Below the pieces are notes generated by a model. That model was given only the letters and a program-made list of their open reading frames with translations. It was not told the DNA's origin and searched no databases. A DNA stretch of 64,000 bases from Streptomyces caelestis (GTDB taxonomy: Bacteria; Actinomycetota; Actinomycetes; Streptomycetales; Streptomycetaceae). The translations under genes were made by a program, and so were the position numbers. Shown piece by piece: positions 49,270 through 57,952 of the stretch (the first letter of the stretch is position 1; every line of letters starts with the position of its first letter). Where the stretch lies: the NCBI RefSeq assembly GCF_014205255.1, contig NZ_JACHNE010000001.1, positions 1,798,001-1,862,000 on the forward strand, in the 5' to 3' direction.

Positions 49270-49306
49270 CGGGGCCTGTCCGGCGGCTCAGGCCGGACAG
49301 GCCCCG
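49270..49306. terminator. Bidirectional hairpin before the secreted lipase end
   Basis: CGGGGCCTGTCCGGC and GCCGGACAGGCCCCG form a perfect 15-bp stem with a 7-base loop. It lies between the remnant gene stop and the end of the convergent lipase gene and can serve both. Confidence 0.8.
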
Positions 49307-49342
49307 AAACGTTTCCTTGCGCGTGTCGGCCGAATACACGTG

Positions 49343-50203
49343 TCAGTCGAACGCCGACGCACAGGTGGTGGGCCTGGCCCGTGCCGGGTCGAGGGCGTTG
49401 GCCACCTCGTGGAAGGTGATCCGGTCGAACAGCCCGATGGCCACGTGCTCGGACAGGTCGGCCGGGCACAGGTCCTGGAGCAGGACGTTGCGCACGTCCG
49501 GCCCGCTCAGGTACTGGCTGCGCCACGGCGTGACCACCTCGTCGTACTTCGTGGCGATGACGGTGTAGCGCACGCCGGGCACGGTGTCGCCGCCCGCGTT
49601 GAGCCGGTCGAGGAAGTCGGAGCCGGCGACCTGGTCGGCGAGGGCGGGAGTGGTCTTCGCCAACAGGTTCCCGGCTCCCGGGAAGTACGGCAGCAGGTTG
49701 GTGAAGCCGCTCAGTGTGGTGCCGTGGTTGCTGGGCGCGATGCCGACCAGCGCGTTCACCTCGGCGGCTCCGCCGAGGAACCTCAGGTAGTAGCGGGGCA
49801 TCATGCCGCCCTGCGAATGTCCGACGATGTCGGTCTCGACGGCGCCGGTGGTGGCGAGCACCTGGTCGACGAAGTCCTTGAGCTGTCCGGCCGACTTCTC
49901 GACGGGTCCGAGGCCGTGGAAGAAGGGGACACCCTCCAACTGGCCGTAGTCGAGCGAGAAGACGCAGTAGCCGCGGACCTTCAGATAGGGGGCGAGGCCC
50001 AGCCAGTTGTCGACGGAGTTCCCGAGGGTGCCGTGGACGAGGACGACGGGGCGGGGATGAGCGGCGGACGGCTTGCAGGAGTAGTCGTTCCAGCCGGAGC
50101 TCGGGGCGCCGGCGGCCTGGGCGGAGGCGGCGGGGACGGTGACGGCCGCGGCGGTCACCAGCAGCGCGGTCAGGGGGCTGAACACTCGTTTCCAGGGCAG
50201 CAT
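49343..50203 (-). CDS. Secreted alpha/beta-hydrolase lipase (class 2 type)
   Basis: This is a 286-residue secreted lipase or esterase. Signal peptide residues 1-31. RPVVLVHGTLGN forms the oxyanion region, nucleophile Ser130 in DIVGHSQGGMMPRYY, an Asp in VIATKYDEVVTPW and a C-terminal His in SEHVAIGLFDRITFHEV, the usual triad order. Three Cys residues could form a disulfide. ATG 50203 has AAGGAGATC upstream. A Crp-like site 48 bases upstream suggests carbon control. The enzyme probably hydrolyses triglycerides or esters outside the cell. Confidence 0.93.
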   Translation of the reverse strand: MLPWKRVFSPLTALLVTAAAVTVPAASAQAAGAPSSGWNDYSCKPSAAHPRPVVLVHGTLGNSVDNWLGLAPYLKVRGYCVFSLDYGQLEGVPFFHGLGPVEKSAGQLKDFVDQVLATTGAVETDIVGHSQGGMMPRYYLRFLGGAAEVNALVGIAPSNHGTTLSGFTNLLPYFPGAGNLLAKTTPALADQVAGSDFLDRLNAGGDTVPGVRYTVIATKYDEVVTPWRSQYLSGPDVRNVLLQDLCPADLSEHVAIGLFDRITFHEVANALDPARARPTTCASAFD

Positions 50204-50250
50204 CGAGTGATCTCCTTGCGGCTCAAGGGAGGTGCGACGGCACGACGCCC

Positions 50251-50266
50251 TGTGATCCGGATCACG
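50251..50266. promoter_or_regulatory. Crp-type site upstream of the secreted lipase
   Basis: TGTGA-TCCGGA-TCACG matches the TGTGA-N6-TCACA consensus in nine of ten positions and is palindromic through its centre (GTGATCCGGATCAC). It lies 47 bases before the lipase start. Confidence 0.55.
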
Positions 50267-50374
50267 GGATGCTGTTCACTCGTCAAGTTACGAGTGAGTA
50301 GTCAAACTGGGAAGTTACGCGCCAGTAAAAACTTCCAGCGATAACCGACGACAACGGACCCGTCCGACGCCTCT

Positions 50375-50821
50375 TCACCAGGCAGGACGGATGGGCCCGC
50401 GCGGAGCGATCCGCAACAACTGCTCCCCGAGCGCCCGCACTTCCCTCTCCCCCAGCGCGTCCCCCCATTCCCGCACGGCTTCCGCGGCCGCCTCCTCCGC
50501 CGCCCGCGTGCACCCCCACCCGCGCCCGGTCAGCACGACAAGCCGCGCCCGCGCGTCGTCGGGGTGCGGCCGTCGCTCGACGTATCCCTTGCGGACCATC
50601 TCCTCCACGAGCTGACTGGCGGCCTGCTTGGTCACCCCGAGATGGGCAGCAAGGTCGGTGACCGTCGCGCCGTCCGGGGCGAGCCGGGCGAAGGCGAAGC
50701 CGTGCGCGGGCCTGACCCCCTCGAACCCCCTGGCCACGACGCCGTCGTTGATGCGTTGCGTCAGCTCACCGGCGACGGCGAGCAAGGCGGCGGACAGGGC
50801 CATGGCTTCGGAGTTCTGCAC
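50375..50821 (-). CDS. MarR family regulator
   Basis: This is a 148-residue MarR-type winged-helix dimer. N-terminal helix LTQRINDGVVARGFEGVRPAHGFAF, recognition region VTDLAAHLGVTKQAASQLVEEMVRKGYVERRPHPDDARARLVVLT, and a C-terminal dimer helix. The start at ATG 50821 faces the cupin gene, with a 36-bp perfect palindrome between them, so it very probably represses itself and the cupin gene and responds to a small ligand. The end converges toward the lipase promoter side. Confidence 0.92.
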   Translation of the reverse strand: MQNSEAMALSAALLAVAGELTQRINDGVVARGFEGVRPAHGFAFARLAPDGATVTDLAAHLGVTKQAASQLVEEMVRKGYVERRPHPDDARARLVVLTGRGWGCTRAAEEAAAEAVREWGDALGEREVRALGEQLLRIAPRGPIRPAW

Positions 50822-50850
50822 GTACGCATTGAAACACTCTTGACGAGAAG

Positions 50851-50886
50851 GTCAAGTAGCTTGACTATATAGTCAAGCTACTTGAC
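50851..50886. promoter_or_regulatory. 36-bp perfect palindrome, MarR double operator
   Basis: The 18-base half GTCAAGTAGCTTGACTAT is followed by its exact reverse complement. Each half also contains a TCAAG-N3-CTTGA dyad, so two adjacent dimer sites are present. The TATATA centre may form the -10 elements of both divergent genes. Confidence 0.88.
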
Positions 50887-50901
50887 TATCTGGAGGCCGC
50901 G

Positions 50902-51276
50902 ATGCCCGTCGTCCGTTCGTCCGAAGCCGTCACGCACGAGATCCACGGCGCCCGCTTCGTCTCGTACGCCACCCCGCGCAGCGGGAGCAAGGAACTGTGC
51001 GCCTGGCGCGGTGAGATCCCCGCCGGTCTCAAAGCGCCCGCGCACACCGTCAGCCGGGAAGAGATCTTCCATCTGCTCGACGGCGAGCTGCTGATCACCC
51101 TCGACGGCCGCACCGAGCGGATCGCGGCGGGCGACACGGTGATCGTCAACCCCGGCGTCACCCTCACCGTCGAGAACCCCACCGACCGGACCGCGTACTC
51201 CTGGGTCACCACCTCCGTCGGCCTGGAGGCACGACTCGCCGACGGCACCCGCATCGTGCCGCCGTGGGCCAACTGA
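50902..51276 (+). CDS. Small cupin-domain protein
   Basis: This is a 124-residue single cupin. The conserved beta-barrel motifs are PAHTVSREEIFHLLDGELLITLDG (motif 1, with His and Glu of a metal site) and GDTVIVNPGVTLTVENP (motif 2). The remainder fits one barrel with an N-terminal strand. No cofactor or reaction can be assigned. It diverges from the MarR gene over the 36-bp palindrome, so induction by the MarR ligand is expected. A role in quinone or aromatic detoxification would be a guess. ATG 50902 follows GGAGG at a suitable distance. Confidence 0.85.
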   Translation: MPVVRSSEAVTHEIHGARFVSYATPRSGSKELCAWRGEIPAGLKAPAHTVSREEIFHLLDGELLITLDGRTERIAAGDTVIVNPGVTLTVENPTDRTAYSWVTTSVGLEARLADGTRIVPPWAN

Positions 51277-51292
51277 CGTCACGCGGAAGGAT

Positions 51293-52276
51293 CTACGCCG
51301 CCAGTCCCCCTAGCCCCCCGGGCATCACCGCCCGCGGCCCGAACTTCGCTCGCGCGCGGTCCGCGACCTCCTCGATGAGGCGGACCTTCTCGTCCACGGG
51401 GTCGAAAGTCAGCTGGTGGGAGGCCTGGTCGGCGGGGTCGAGTCCCTCGGCGCGCAGGGCGATCGCGCGGACCCGGGCGCGTTGCAGGCCGAGCCCTTCG
51501 TACATGCCGTACGCGGCCCTGGTCAGGTCCGGCGAGTGCGCGGTCGGTTCGGTCAGCGTGCGAGTGCGGGTCGTGGCGGAGCGGTCGGCGTAGCGCACGG
51601 TGAGGGTGAGCGTGCGGCACACCTTCTCCAGGGCGCGCAACCGGGCGCCGATCTCCTCGGCGGCCGACAGCAGGGCACGGCGGTGGCGGTCCGGGTCCAG
51701 TTCGTCGCGGCCGAAGGGGCGTTCCGTCGCGAGGGAGCGGGAGACGGCGTTCGGTACGACCCGGCCGCGGTCGATGCCGTTCGCCTTCTCGTGCAGCTCG
51801 CGGCCGGCCTTCGCACCGACCAGCCGCTGGAGCGTGGACAGCGGCGCGGCGGCGACCCTGCCGAGAGTGTCGAGGCCGTAGTCGCCCAGTGTGCGGGCGG
51901 TCGCGGCGCCCACGCCGGGCAGCGCGGCGACGGGCTTGTCCGCGAGGAACTCCGCGATGGCGTCCCGCTCCTCGGGCACCGCACACGTCACCCCGGGCAC
52001 GGCGTCGCGCAGCGCCACGCGGGCCAGCATCGGCCCGGGCCCGGCTCCGATCACGCAGTCGACGCCGTACAGCGCGAGTGAGCGCACCCGGATCACCGAG
52101 GCCAGTTCGACGGCATCCCGCCCGAAGTACCGTTCGGCGCCCCGCAGGTCGGCCAGCGCCCCGTCCGGCGGCAGGGCCTGGACGACGGGGGTGAACTCCT
52201 CCAGCATCCCGAGCAGTCGGGGCAGGTCGGCCTCGCGCGTCGGAGGCAGCTGGAAACGTACGCAGAGGATGGTCAT
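51293..52276 (-). CDS. imuB: ImuB-like inactive Y-family polymerase subunit
   Basis: This is a 327-residue Y-family-like protein. The palm, helix-hairpin-helix (LPGVGAATARTLGDYGLDTLGRVA) and little-finger regions are recognisable. The usual N-terminal metal-binding Asp (in VDxDxF/Y) is replaced by MTILCVRFQLP, and the catalytic Asp-Glu pair by GALADLRGAERYFG. A non-catalytic, ImuB-type adaptor is therefore likely. QLTF near the C-terminus may be a beta-clamp contact. Its ATG overlaps the dnaE2 stop (ATGA). Together they form the core of an actinobacterial mutasome for damage-induced translesion synthesis. No imuA-prime gene is seen nearby. Confidence 0.85.
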   Translation of the reverse strand: MTILCVRFQLPPTREADLPRLLGMLEEFTPVVQALPPDGALADLRGAERYFGRDAVELASVIRVRSLALYGVDCVIGAGPGPMLARVALRDAVPGVTCAVPEERDAIAEFLADKPVAALPGVGAATARTLGDYGLDTLGRVAAAPLSTLQRLVGAKAGRELHEKANGIDRGRVVPNAVSRSLATERPFGRDELDPDRHRRALLSAAEEIGARLRALEKVCRTLTLTVRYADRSATTRTRTLTEPTAHSPDLTRAAYGMYEGLGLQRARVRAIALRAEGLDPADQASHQLTFDPVDEKVRLIEEVADRARAKFGPRAVMPGGLGGLAA

Positions 52277-55200
52277 CCCGCACTCCCCGGACTCTGGTGC
52301 CACAACTTTCTTCCCACCGCGGGCCCTTCGCCCGCGGGACGCAGATCGGCCCAGGGGTGCATCTCGTACCCCGTGGGCATGCGGATCTTCCGCTGCTCCT
52401 CCGGTTCCTGGGCCGCGGAGCCCGCCGGCGCCTTGCCGCCGTCACCGGAATCGCCGGAACCAGCACCGGCCAGCCGGGCCGCGACCCCCTCCAGCCCCTC
52501 CTCCCGGCGCACCTCCAGCAGCTCCGCGAGGTTCCAGGCGGCGGCGCCCACCACGCTGAGGCTGCGCGGGCCGCGCCGCTGCACCACCCCGCGCACCAGC
52601 AGCAGCCAGGAGTGGAAGACGGTGTGGGCGCAGGCGTCGTGGGAGTCGTCGAAGAAGGCGAGGTCGACCAGGCCCGTGCCGTCGTCCAGGGTGGAGAAGA
52701 TGACCCGCTTGCCGGACCGGATCGGCGGCGTCTGGGTCGCCGCCTTGGCGCCCGCGACCAGCACCGTCTCCCCGTGCCGGGCCTCGCGCAGCCGGCGCGC
52801 GGACACCACGCCCAGCTCGTCGAGGAACGTCCGGTGATCGTCCATCAGATTGCGCGAGGCGTCCATGGACAGCACGCCCAGCTCGGCACTGAGCCGCTCC
52901 GAGGAGGTGAGATCGGGCAGCCCGGCCGGTGCGGTCTTCCGGCCGCCGGCCAACGGCAGCTGGCCGCCGCCCGCACCCCGCGCGCCCCGGTGCAGCTCGG
53001 TCAGATGCAGTTGCAGATCACGGCGGTTGGCGCCGAACGCGTCCAGCGCTCCCACCTGCGCGAGCCGCTGGGCCAGCGGACGACTGGGCCGGCCCCGCTC
53101 CCAGAAGTCGACCAGCGAGGCGTACGGCTGCCCCTCGGCGATCCGCGCCGCCTCGGCCTCAGTGATGCCGTGCACATCGGAGAGCGCCAGCCGCAGCCCC
53201 CATTTACCGGACACCAGTTCGATACGATGTGCGACGCCCGACGCGTTCACGTCCAACGGCAGCACCGGCACGCCGCGCCGCCGCGCGTCCGCCAGCAGCA
53301 GCCGCTTCGGGTACATGCCGGGATCGTGCGTGAGCAACCCCGCGTAGAAGGCGGCCGGGTGATGCGCTTTCAGCCACGCCGACTGATACGTCGGCACGGC
53401 GAAGGCGACCGCGTGGGCCTTGCAGAAGCCGTACGACCCGAAGGCCTCGACGATCTCCCAGGTCCGCTGAACGGTTTCCGCGTCATAGCCGTTCGCCGCC
53501 GCGTGCTGCGCGAACCACACCTTGATCCGCCCCTGCGACTCCGGATCCGACAACCCGCGCCGCACCCGGTCCGCCTCACCGCGCCCGCAGCCGGTCATGA
53601 TGTCGACGATGTCGATGATCTGCTCGTGGAAGACGACGACCCCGTACGTCTCCTTCAGCGGCTCCTCCAGATCCCGGTGGGGATAGCGGATCGGCGCCCG
53701 CCCGTGCCGCGCCTCGATGAACGGCCGCACCATGTCGGCGGCGACCGGCCCGGGCCGGAACAGCGAGATGTCGACGACGAGATCGTGGAAGGTGGCCGGC
53801 TGGAGCCGCCCGACCAGATCCCGCTGCCCCGGCGACTCGATCTGGAAGCAGCCGAGCGTCTCGGCGGACCGGATCAGCCGGTACGTCTCCGGATCCCCGG
53901 GCGGCACGGTGTCCAGATCGACCCTGACGCCCGACACCCGTTCCACTTCCGCCACGGCGTGCGCCATCGCCGACTGCATCCGCACCCCCAGCACGTCCAG
54001 CTTGAGCAGCCCGAGGTCCTCGACGTCGTCCTTGTCGAACTGCGACATCGGAAAGCCCTCGCCACTGGTCGGCATGACCGGCGTACGGGCCAGCAGGGAG
54101 GCGTCGGACAGCAGCACGCCGCACGGGTGCATGGCCACCCCGCGCGGCAGCGCGTCCAGCGCCTCGACCAGCTCCCAGAGCCTCCCGTACCTCTCCTTCT
54201 CCCCCGCCAGCGCCCGCAGCTCGGGCAGCTCCTCCAACGCGGCGCGGGCGTCCCGCGCCCGAATATGAGGAAAGGACTTGGCGACCCGGTCGATCTCGGC
54301 CGGATCCATGGACAGCGCCGCCCCCACGTCACGGATCGCATGCCGCACGCGATACGTCTCCGGCATCGCGACCGTCGCGACCCGCTCGGTACCGAACCGG
54401 TCGATGATCGCGCGGTAGACCTCCAGCCGGCGCGCGGACTCCACGTCGATGTCGATGTCGGGCAGCACGACCCGCTCCTTCGACAGGAACCGCTCCATCA
54501 GCAGCCGGTGCTCGATCGGATCGGCGTGCGCGATCCCGAGCAGATGGTTGACGAGCGACCCCGCACCGGAGCCCCGGGCGGCGACCCGGATGCCCATCTC
54601 CCGCACATCGTCGACCACTTGGGCCACGGTCAGAAAGTAGGAGGCGAAGCCGTGGTGGGCGATGATGTCCAGCTCGTGGTGCATCCGCTCCCAGTACTCC
54701 CGCCGCCGGTCGTACCCGCGCAGCACCATCCCCGCCGCCGCCCGCGAGGCCAGCGTCCGCTGGGCGCCGCGGCGGCCGGCGCCGACCAGACGCGGCTCGG
54801 GAAAGTGGACGGTACCGATCCCGAGGTCGTCCTCGGGATCGACCAGGCACTCGGCGGCCGTGACCTCGGTCTGCTCCACCAGTCGGTGAGCGGTGTCCCG
54901 CCGGAACCCCGCGGCCTCCACGATCCGCTCCGCCACCCCGAGCATGGCCCCAGCGCCCTTGAGCCAGGCCTCGCCGGAGTCCAGCTCCTTGGCCGGGTCG
55001 ATCGGCACCAGCCGGCGCGCGGCGTCCAGCACGTCGGCGACCGGGCCGAGCCCCGGGTCGGCGTACCGTACGGCGTTGCTGAGCACGGGCCGGATCCGCT
55101 GCTCGGCGGCGAACCCGACGGTCCGGGCGGCCAGCCGCAGGGAGCCGGGACCCGTACCTTTCCGGCCATGCCAGACGGCCTCCAGCCGCAGGGCGTCGCC

Positions 55201-55767
55201 GTAGACCTCCCGCCAGGGCACGAGCAGCCGCGCCGCACGGTCGGGACGCCCGGCGGCCAAGGCACGCCCCACATCCGAGTCGGGCCCGAGCAGTACGGTC
55301 ACGCCCTCGGCGTGATGGCGCCCCCAGGGCAGCAGGGGTGCCCCCTCCTCCTCATGCACCACCGAGACGAGCCGGCACAGCCCGGCCCACCCACGGGCGC
55401 CGTCCCGGGCGAGAAAGGTCACCCGGGGGGCCGACTCGTCGACGAAGGCGCCACCGCGCACAGGAGTCCGGCGCCGCCCCCGCCCCGCCACGGGCTCAGG
55501 GGGCTCTGCTCCCGCCACCGCCAGCTCCGCCCCGAACACCGGACGGACTCCCGCTTTCGCACAGGCCTTCGCGAACCGGACGGCGCCGGCAAGCGTGTCG
55601 CGATCGGTGAGAGCCAGGGCGTCCATGCCCCGCTCGGAGGCACGCTCGGCCAGCCGCTCCGGGTGCGAGGCTCCATATCGCAACGAGAACCCGGAGACGG
55701 TGTGCAGATGCGTGAACCCCGGCACACGCACCTCCCGCACTCGTGAACCACACCGGCTCTCGAACAT
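52273..55767 (-). CDS. dnaE2: Error-prone DNA polymerase DnaE2 (ImuC)
   Basis: This is a 1164-residue C-family polymerase of the DnaE2/ImuC group, used in translesion synthesis. An N-terminal PHP domain begins GFTHLHTVSGFSLRYGASHPERL. The polymerase centre has LPDIDIDVE (catalytic Asp residues about 437-441) and LLKLDVLGVRMQS (about Asp 590). Then come finger motifs ETYGVVVFHEQIIDIVDIM and GSYGFCKAHAVAFAV. The C-terminal part holds an OB fold (SGKRVIFSTLDDGTGLVDLAFFDD) and lacks the long replicative tail. The ATG at 55767 lies inside a LexA-like box, so a downstream start such as GTG 55725 or a leaderless transcript is possible. It is coupled to the imuB-like gene. Confidence 0.95.
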   Translation of the reverse strand: MFESRCGSRVREVRVPGFTHLHTVSGFSLRYGASHPERLAERASERGMDALALTDRDTLAGAVRFAKACAKAGVRPVFGAELAVAGAEPPEPVAGRGRRRTPVRGGAFVDESAPRVTFLARDGARGWAGLCRLVSVVHEEEGAPLLPWGRHHAEGVTVLLGPDSDVGRALAAGRPDRAARLLVPWREVYGDALRLEAVWHGRKGTGPGSLRLAARTVGFAAEQRIRPVLSNAVRYADPGLGPVADVLDAARRLVPIDPAKELDSGEAWLKGAGAMLGVAERIVEAAGFRRDTAHRLVEQTEVTAAECLVDPEDDLGIGTVHFPEPRLVGAGRRGAQRTLASRAAAGMVLRGYDRRREYWERMHHELDIIAHHGFASYFLTVAQVVDDVREMGIRVAARGSGAGSLVNHLLGIAHADPIEHRLLMERFLSKERVVLPDIDIDVESARRLEVYRAIIDRFGTERVATVAMPETYRVRHAIRDVGAALSMDPAEIDRVAKSFPHIRARDARAALEELPELRALAGEKERYGRLWELVEALDALPRGVAMHPCGVLLSDASLLARTPVMPTSGEGFPMSQFDKDDVEDLGLLKLDVLGVRMQSAMAHAVAEVERVSGVRVDLDTVPPGDPETYRLIRSAETLGCFQIESPGQRDLVGRLQPATFHDLVVDISLFRPGPVAADMVRPFIEARHGRAPIRYPHRDLEEPLKETYGVVVFHEQIIDIVDIMTGCGRGEADRVRRGLSDPESQGRIKVWFAQHAAANGYDAETVQRTWEIVEAFGSYGFCKAHAVAFAVPTYQSAWLKAHHPAAFYAGLLTHDPGMYPKRLLLADARRRGVPVLPLDVNASGVAHRIELVSGKWGLRLALSDVHGITEAEAARIAEGQPYASLVDFWERGRPSRPLAQRLAQVGALDAFGANRRDLQLHLTELHRGARGAGGGQLPLAGGRKTAPAGLPDLTSSERLSAELGVLSMDASRNLMDDHRTFLDELGVVSARRLREARHGETVLVAGAKAATQTPPIRSGKRVIFSTLDDGTGLVDLAFFDDSHDACAHTVFHSWLLLVRGVVQRRGPRSLSVVGAAAWNLAELLEVRREEGLEGVAARLAGAGSGDSGDGGKAPAGSAAQEPEEQRKIRMPTGYEMHPWADLRPAGEGPAVGRKLWHQSPGSAG

Positions 55768-55774
55768 TTGTTCC
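55761..55774. promoter_or_regulatory. LexA (SOS) box at the dnaE2 start
   Basis: CGAAC-ATTT-GTTCC matches the actinobacterial SOS consensus CGAAC-N4-GTTCG in nine of ten positions. It overlaps the first possible ATG of dnaE2. Confidence 0.75.
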
Positions 55775-55879
55775 CAGCTACCTCACCCCCACCATAGACC
55801 AATTCTCGAATACATGTGCGACATCCGTTCGGCCCCACCCCACCTGCGGAAACACCACCCCGCCCCCGACTGTGGAGGC

Positions 55880-56196
55880 ATGCCGCACCGCTCGTTCCGC
55901 GACGAGGTGAGAGACGCCGTCACCCCGCGGGCCACCTTGCTCATCGTCGGCGTGATCGCACTCCAGCTGCTGTTCATCGCCTCCTACGTGGGAGCCCTGC
56001 ACGACGCGCCGGGGCCAAGCCGTCGAACCCCCGGCGCGCCGTGATCCGCCTGGCGGTCATGGCCCTGGTCACCCTCCTCGGCGGCCTCGGCGGCGCCCTC
56101 ATCACCGGCCCGGCCCTGGACGGCCCCCCTCTTGGTATTGGCGGCATGGGCACCCGCACCCGCACCCGCACCCGCACCCGGACCCGGAAGCCGTAA
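55880..56196 (+). pseudogene. Broken YhgE/ABC-permease-like membrane protein gene
   Basis: Two membrane pieces in different frames lie side by side. The first (ATG 55880 to a stop near 56043) gives RDAVTPRATLLIVGVIALQLLFIASYVGALHDAP, similar to the N-terminus of larger streptomycete membrane proteins. The second (to 56196) gives VIRLAVMALVTLLGGLGGALITGPALD and ends in a Thr-Arg repeat. The large outer loop and remaining helices of such proteins are missing. I read this as deletion plus frameshift. The family name rests on recollection and is uncertain. Confidence 0.4.
56150..56185 (+). repeat. GCACCC hexamer tandem repeat
   Basis: About six copies of GCACCC (the last changed to GGACCC) run in tandem after the broken membrane gene. 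They encode an alternating Thr-Arg run in one frame. The pattern suggests replication slippage in a region free of selection. Confidence 0.75.
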
Positions 56197-56246
56197 CCCC
56201 GCACACGGGGAAGCCGCACCCGCGCACGGCGAGAAGGGGACGTGTC

Positions 56247-56336
56247 GGGGGGTGTCCGCCCGCAGCGGTTGGCGCGTCAACGGACAGTCAGTCGGTGTCC
56301 GACCCCATCGCGCCGTTCCGAGGACGGACACCCCCC
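56247..56336. repeat. Nested inverted repeats with TGTCCG/CGGACA arms
   Basis: GGGGGGTGTCCG at 56247-56258 is repeated in reverse complement at 56325-56336. Between them are two more arms, CGGACA at 56281 and TGTCCG at 56295, so several alternative hairpins can form. No gene is seen here. The stretch 56197-56445 is otherwise empty. Confidence 0.5.
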
Positions 56337-56445
56337 GGCGCGGCCCCGACCCACCACCGCCGCGCAGGCGCAAGCGGCGCGCACCCCCACCGAACCGCAC
56401 AGGCCGCCGCAGGCACCCCCCGCCCAACCGCCGGAGGCAAACGCA

Positions 56446-56479
56446 GAAGTCCCGCCCCTCACACAAGGGGCGGGACTTC
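56446..56479 (-). terminator. Terminator of the streptogrisin D-like gene
   Basis: GAAGTCCCGCCCCT and AGGGGCGGGACTTC form a perfect 14-bp stem with a 6-base loop, starting 19 bases after the protease stop codon on the minus strand. Confidence 0.85.
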
Positions 56480-56498
56480 ACAGCCTAGAACCCAGAAC

Positions 56499-57581
56499 TC
56501 AGCCGATCTCGGTCCCGGTAGCCGACAGCGCCTCCGTCACAGGCTGGAAGAACGTCTCCCCACCGGACGTGCAGTCACCACTGCCACCGGACGTCAGCCC
56601 GATCGCGTTGCTGCCCGAGAAGAGCGCGCCACCACTGTCACCGGGCTCCGCGCACACGTCGGTCTGGATCAGACCGTTCACGATGTCGCCGTTGCCGTAG
56701 TTCACGGTGGCGTCCAGCCCCGTGACCTTCCCGTCGTGCACCTGGGTCGTCGACCCGCTCCGCGTGACCTCCATGCCGACCGTCGCCGCGGCGGCACCCG
56801 TGATCTTCTGCGTCGAGCCGTTGTAGAGGTTCACCTCGCTCGGGTGAGCCACATCCGCGGTGTACTTGACCAGCCCGTAGTCGTCACCCGGGAAGCTGGA
56901 GTCCGCGTTGGTGCCGATCTCCTTGCCACTGGAGTCCGACCACGTCGAGATGCCCTCGGTGCAGTGCCCGGCGGTCAGGAAGAACGGCTCGCCGCCCTTG
57001 ACCACGTTGAAGCCGAGCGAGCAGCGGCCACTGCCACCGGTGATCGCGTCGCCACCGGCGATGAAGGGCTTGTACTCGCCCTTCGTCCGCTTGAGTTCGG
57101 CCTTCGCGCCGAGCCCGTCGACGACCTTCGTCAGCTTCGCCCACTCGGCCTTGGACACCGTACGGTCGGCGGTGACGACGATCTTGTTGGTCGTCGGGTC
57201 GGTCACCCAGGAGGTGCCCGGGATCGTCGCGTCCTGCTTCAGCGTGCCGCGGGCGCTCTTCAGTTCGGCGAGAGAGTTCGCCACGACTCTCGCCTTGGCT
57301 CCGGCCTTCTCGACGGCCTTGGCCGCGGCCTCGTCGAGCACGTTCACCACGAGGCTCTTGCTCTGCGTGTCGTAGTACGTGCCCGCCGCGTCGGCGCCGA
57401 GGTCCTCGGCCAGCGTCGAGGCGAGCTTTCCGGCCGCCGTGACCGACAGGGTCCGGGGCGCGGAGGCCTCCGGGGTCTCGCTCGCGTTCGCAGTCTGGAA
57501 GGTGACTCCCGCGGCGACCAGTGCGGCGATACCCGCACCTGCCACGGCTGCACGCCGCTTGGGTATGCGTCGGTGCTTCAA
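56499..57581 (-). CDS. sprD: Streptogrisin D-like serine protease (S1, alpha-lytic propeptide)
   Basis: This is a 360-residue prepro-protease secreted by the Sec path. Signal region ([25 protein letters not shown]), propeptide with an alpha-lytic-protease prodomain (about 50-170), then the mature domain from [10 protein letters not shown]. Triad: His in [11 protein letters not shown], Asp in [11 protein letters not shown], Ser in [12 protein letters not shown]. Four Cys fit two disulfides. It resembles streptogrisin D in its propeptide and its end [15 protein letters not shown] 57581 is preferred, with GGAGGACG upstream. An in-frame TTG at 57689 would add 36 basic residues. The gene is next to a second, SGPB-like protease. 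Confidence 0.88.
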   Translation of the reverse strand: MKHRRIPKRRAAVAGAGIAALVAAGVTFQTANASETPEASAPRTLSVTAAGKLASTLAEDLGADAAGTYYDTQSKSLVVNVLDEAAAKAVEKAGAKARVVANSLAELKSARGTLKQDATIPGTSWVTDPTTNKIVVTADRTVSKAEWAKLTKVVDGLGAKAELKRTKGEYKPFIAGGDAITGGSGRCSLGFNVVKGGEPFFLTAGHCTEGISTWSDSSGKEIGTNADSSFPGDDYGLVKYTADVAHPSEVNLYNGSTQKITGAAAATVGMEVTRSGSTTQVHDGKVTGLDATVNYGNGDIVNGLIQTDVCAEPGDSGGALFSGSNAIGLTSGGSGDCTSGGETFFQPVTEALSATGTEIG

Positions 57582-57897
57582 CTCACGTCCTCCTGTGGGG
57601 GGTCGGCCCGAGAGGTTGTGGGGACCTCGCGAGCCGGAAGGCTTTGTTGACGAGCGCCTACTATTCCGAGGACAACGGGGGGCACACAAGGTCGAGTTCA
57701 GGACGCGCGTAGATTACGGATCGCACGCCCCCTCATTTTGACCGTCCACGATCAAATCGGACCAACTCACACCTGCTTCACGCGCGTTCACACTGCAAAC
57801 ATTACGCGTGAGTAATCTGTGCCCACTCTGTGAAGTCTGGCCATGACTGAAAAGCGCCTGCCCGTCCAGACCACGCCAACCCACCAAAAAGGGGAAA

Positions 57898-57922
57898 CCC
57901 CCGCACGCAGTGCGTGCGGGGG
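57898..57922 (-). terminator. Terminator of the streptogrisin B-like gene
   Basis: CCCCCGCACGCA and TGCGTGCGGGGG form a 12-bp arm pair around one base, followed on the minus strand by TTTCCCCTTTTT. This is a good intrinsic terminator 30 bases after the protease stop. Confidence 0.85.
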
Positions 57923-57952
57923 CACGAAGCTCAGCCTGCAACCGAACCCGGC

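Noticed and set aside
52297..55746. A 1149-codon open frame antisense to dnaE2
   Set aside because: Its composition (Arg, Gln, His, Pro) and lack of domains show that it is the complement of dnaE2.
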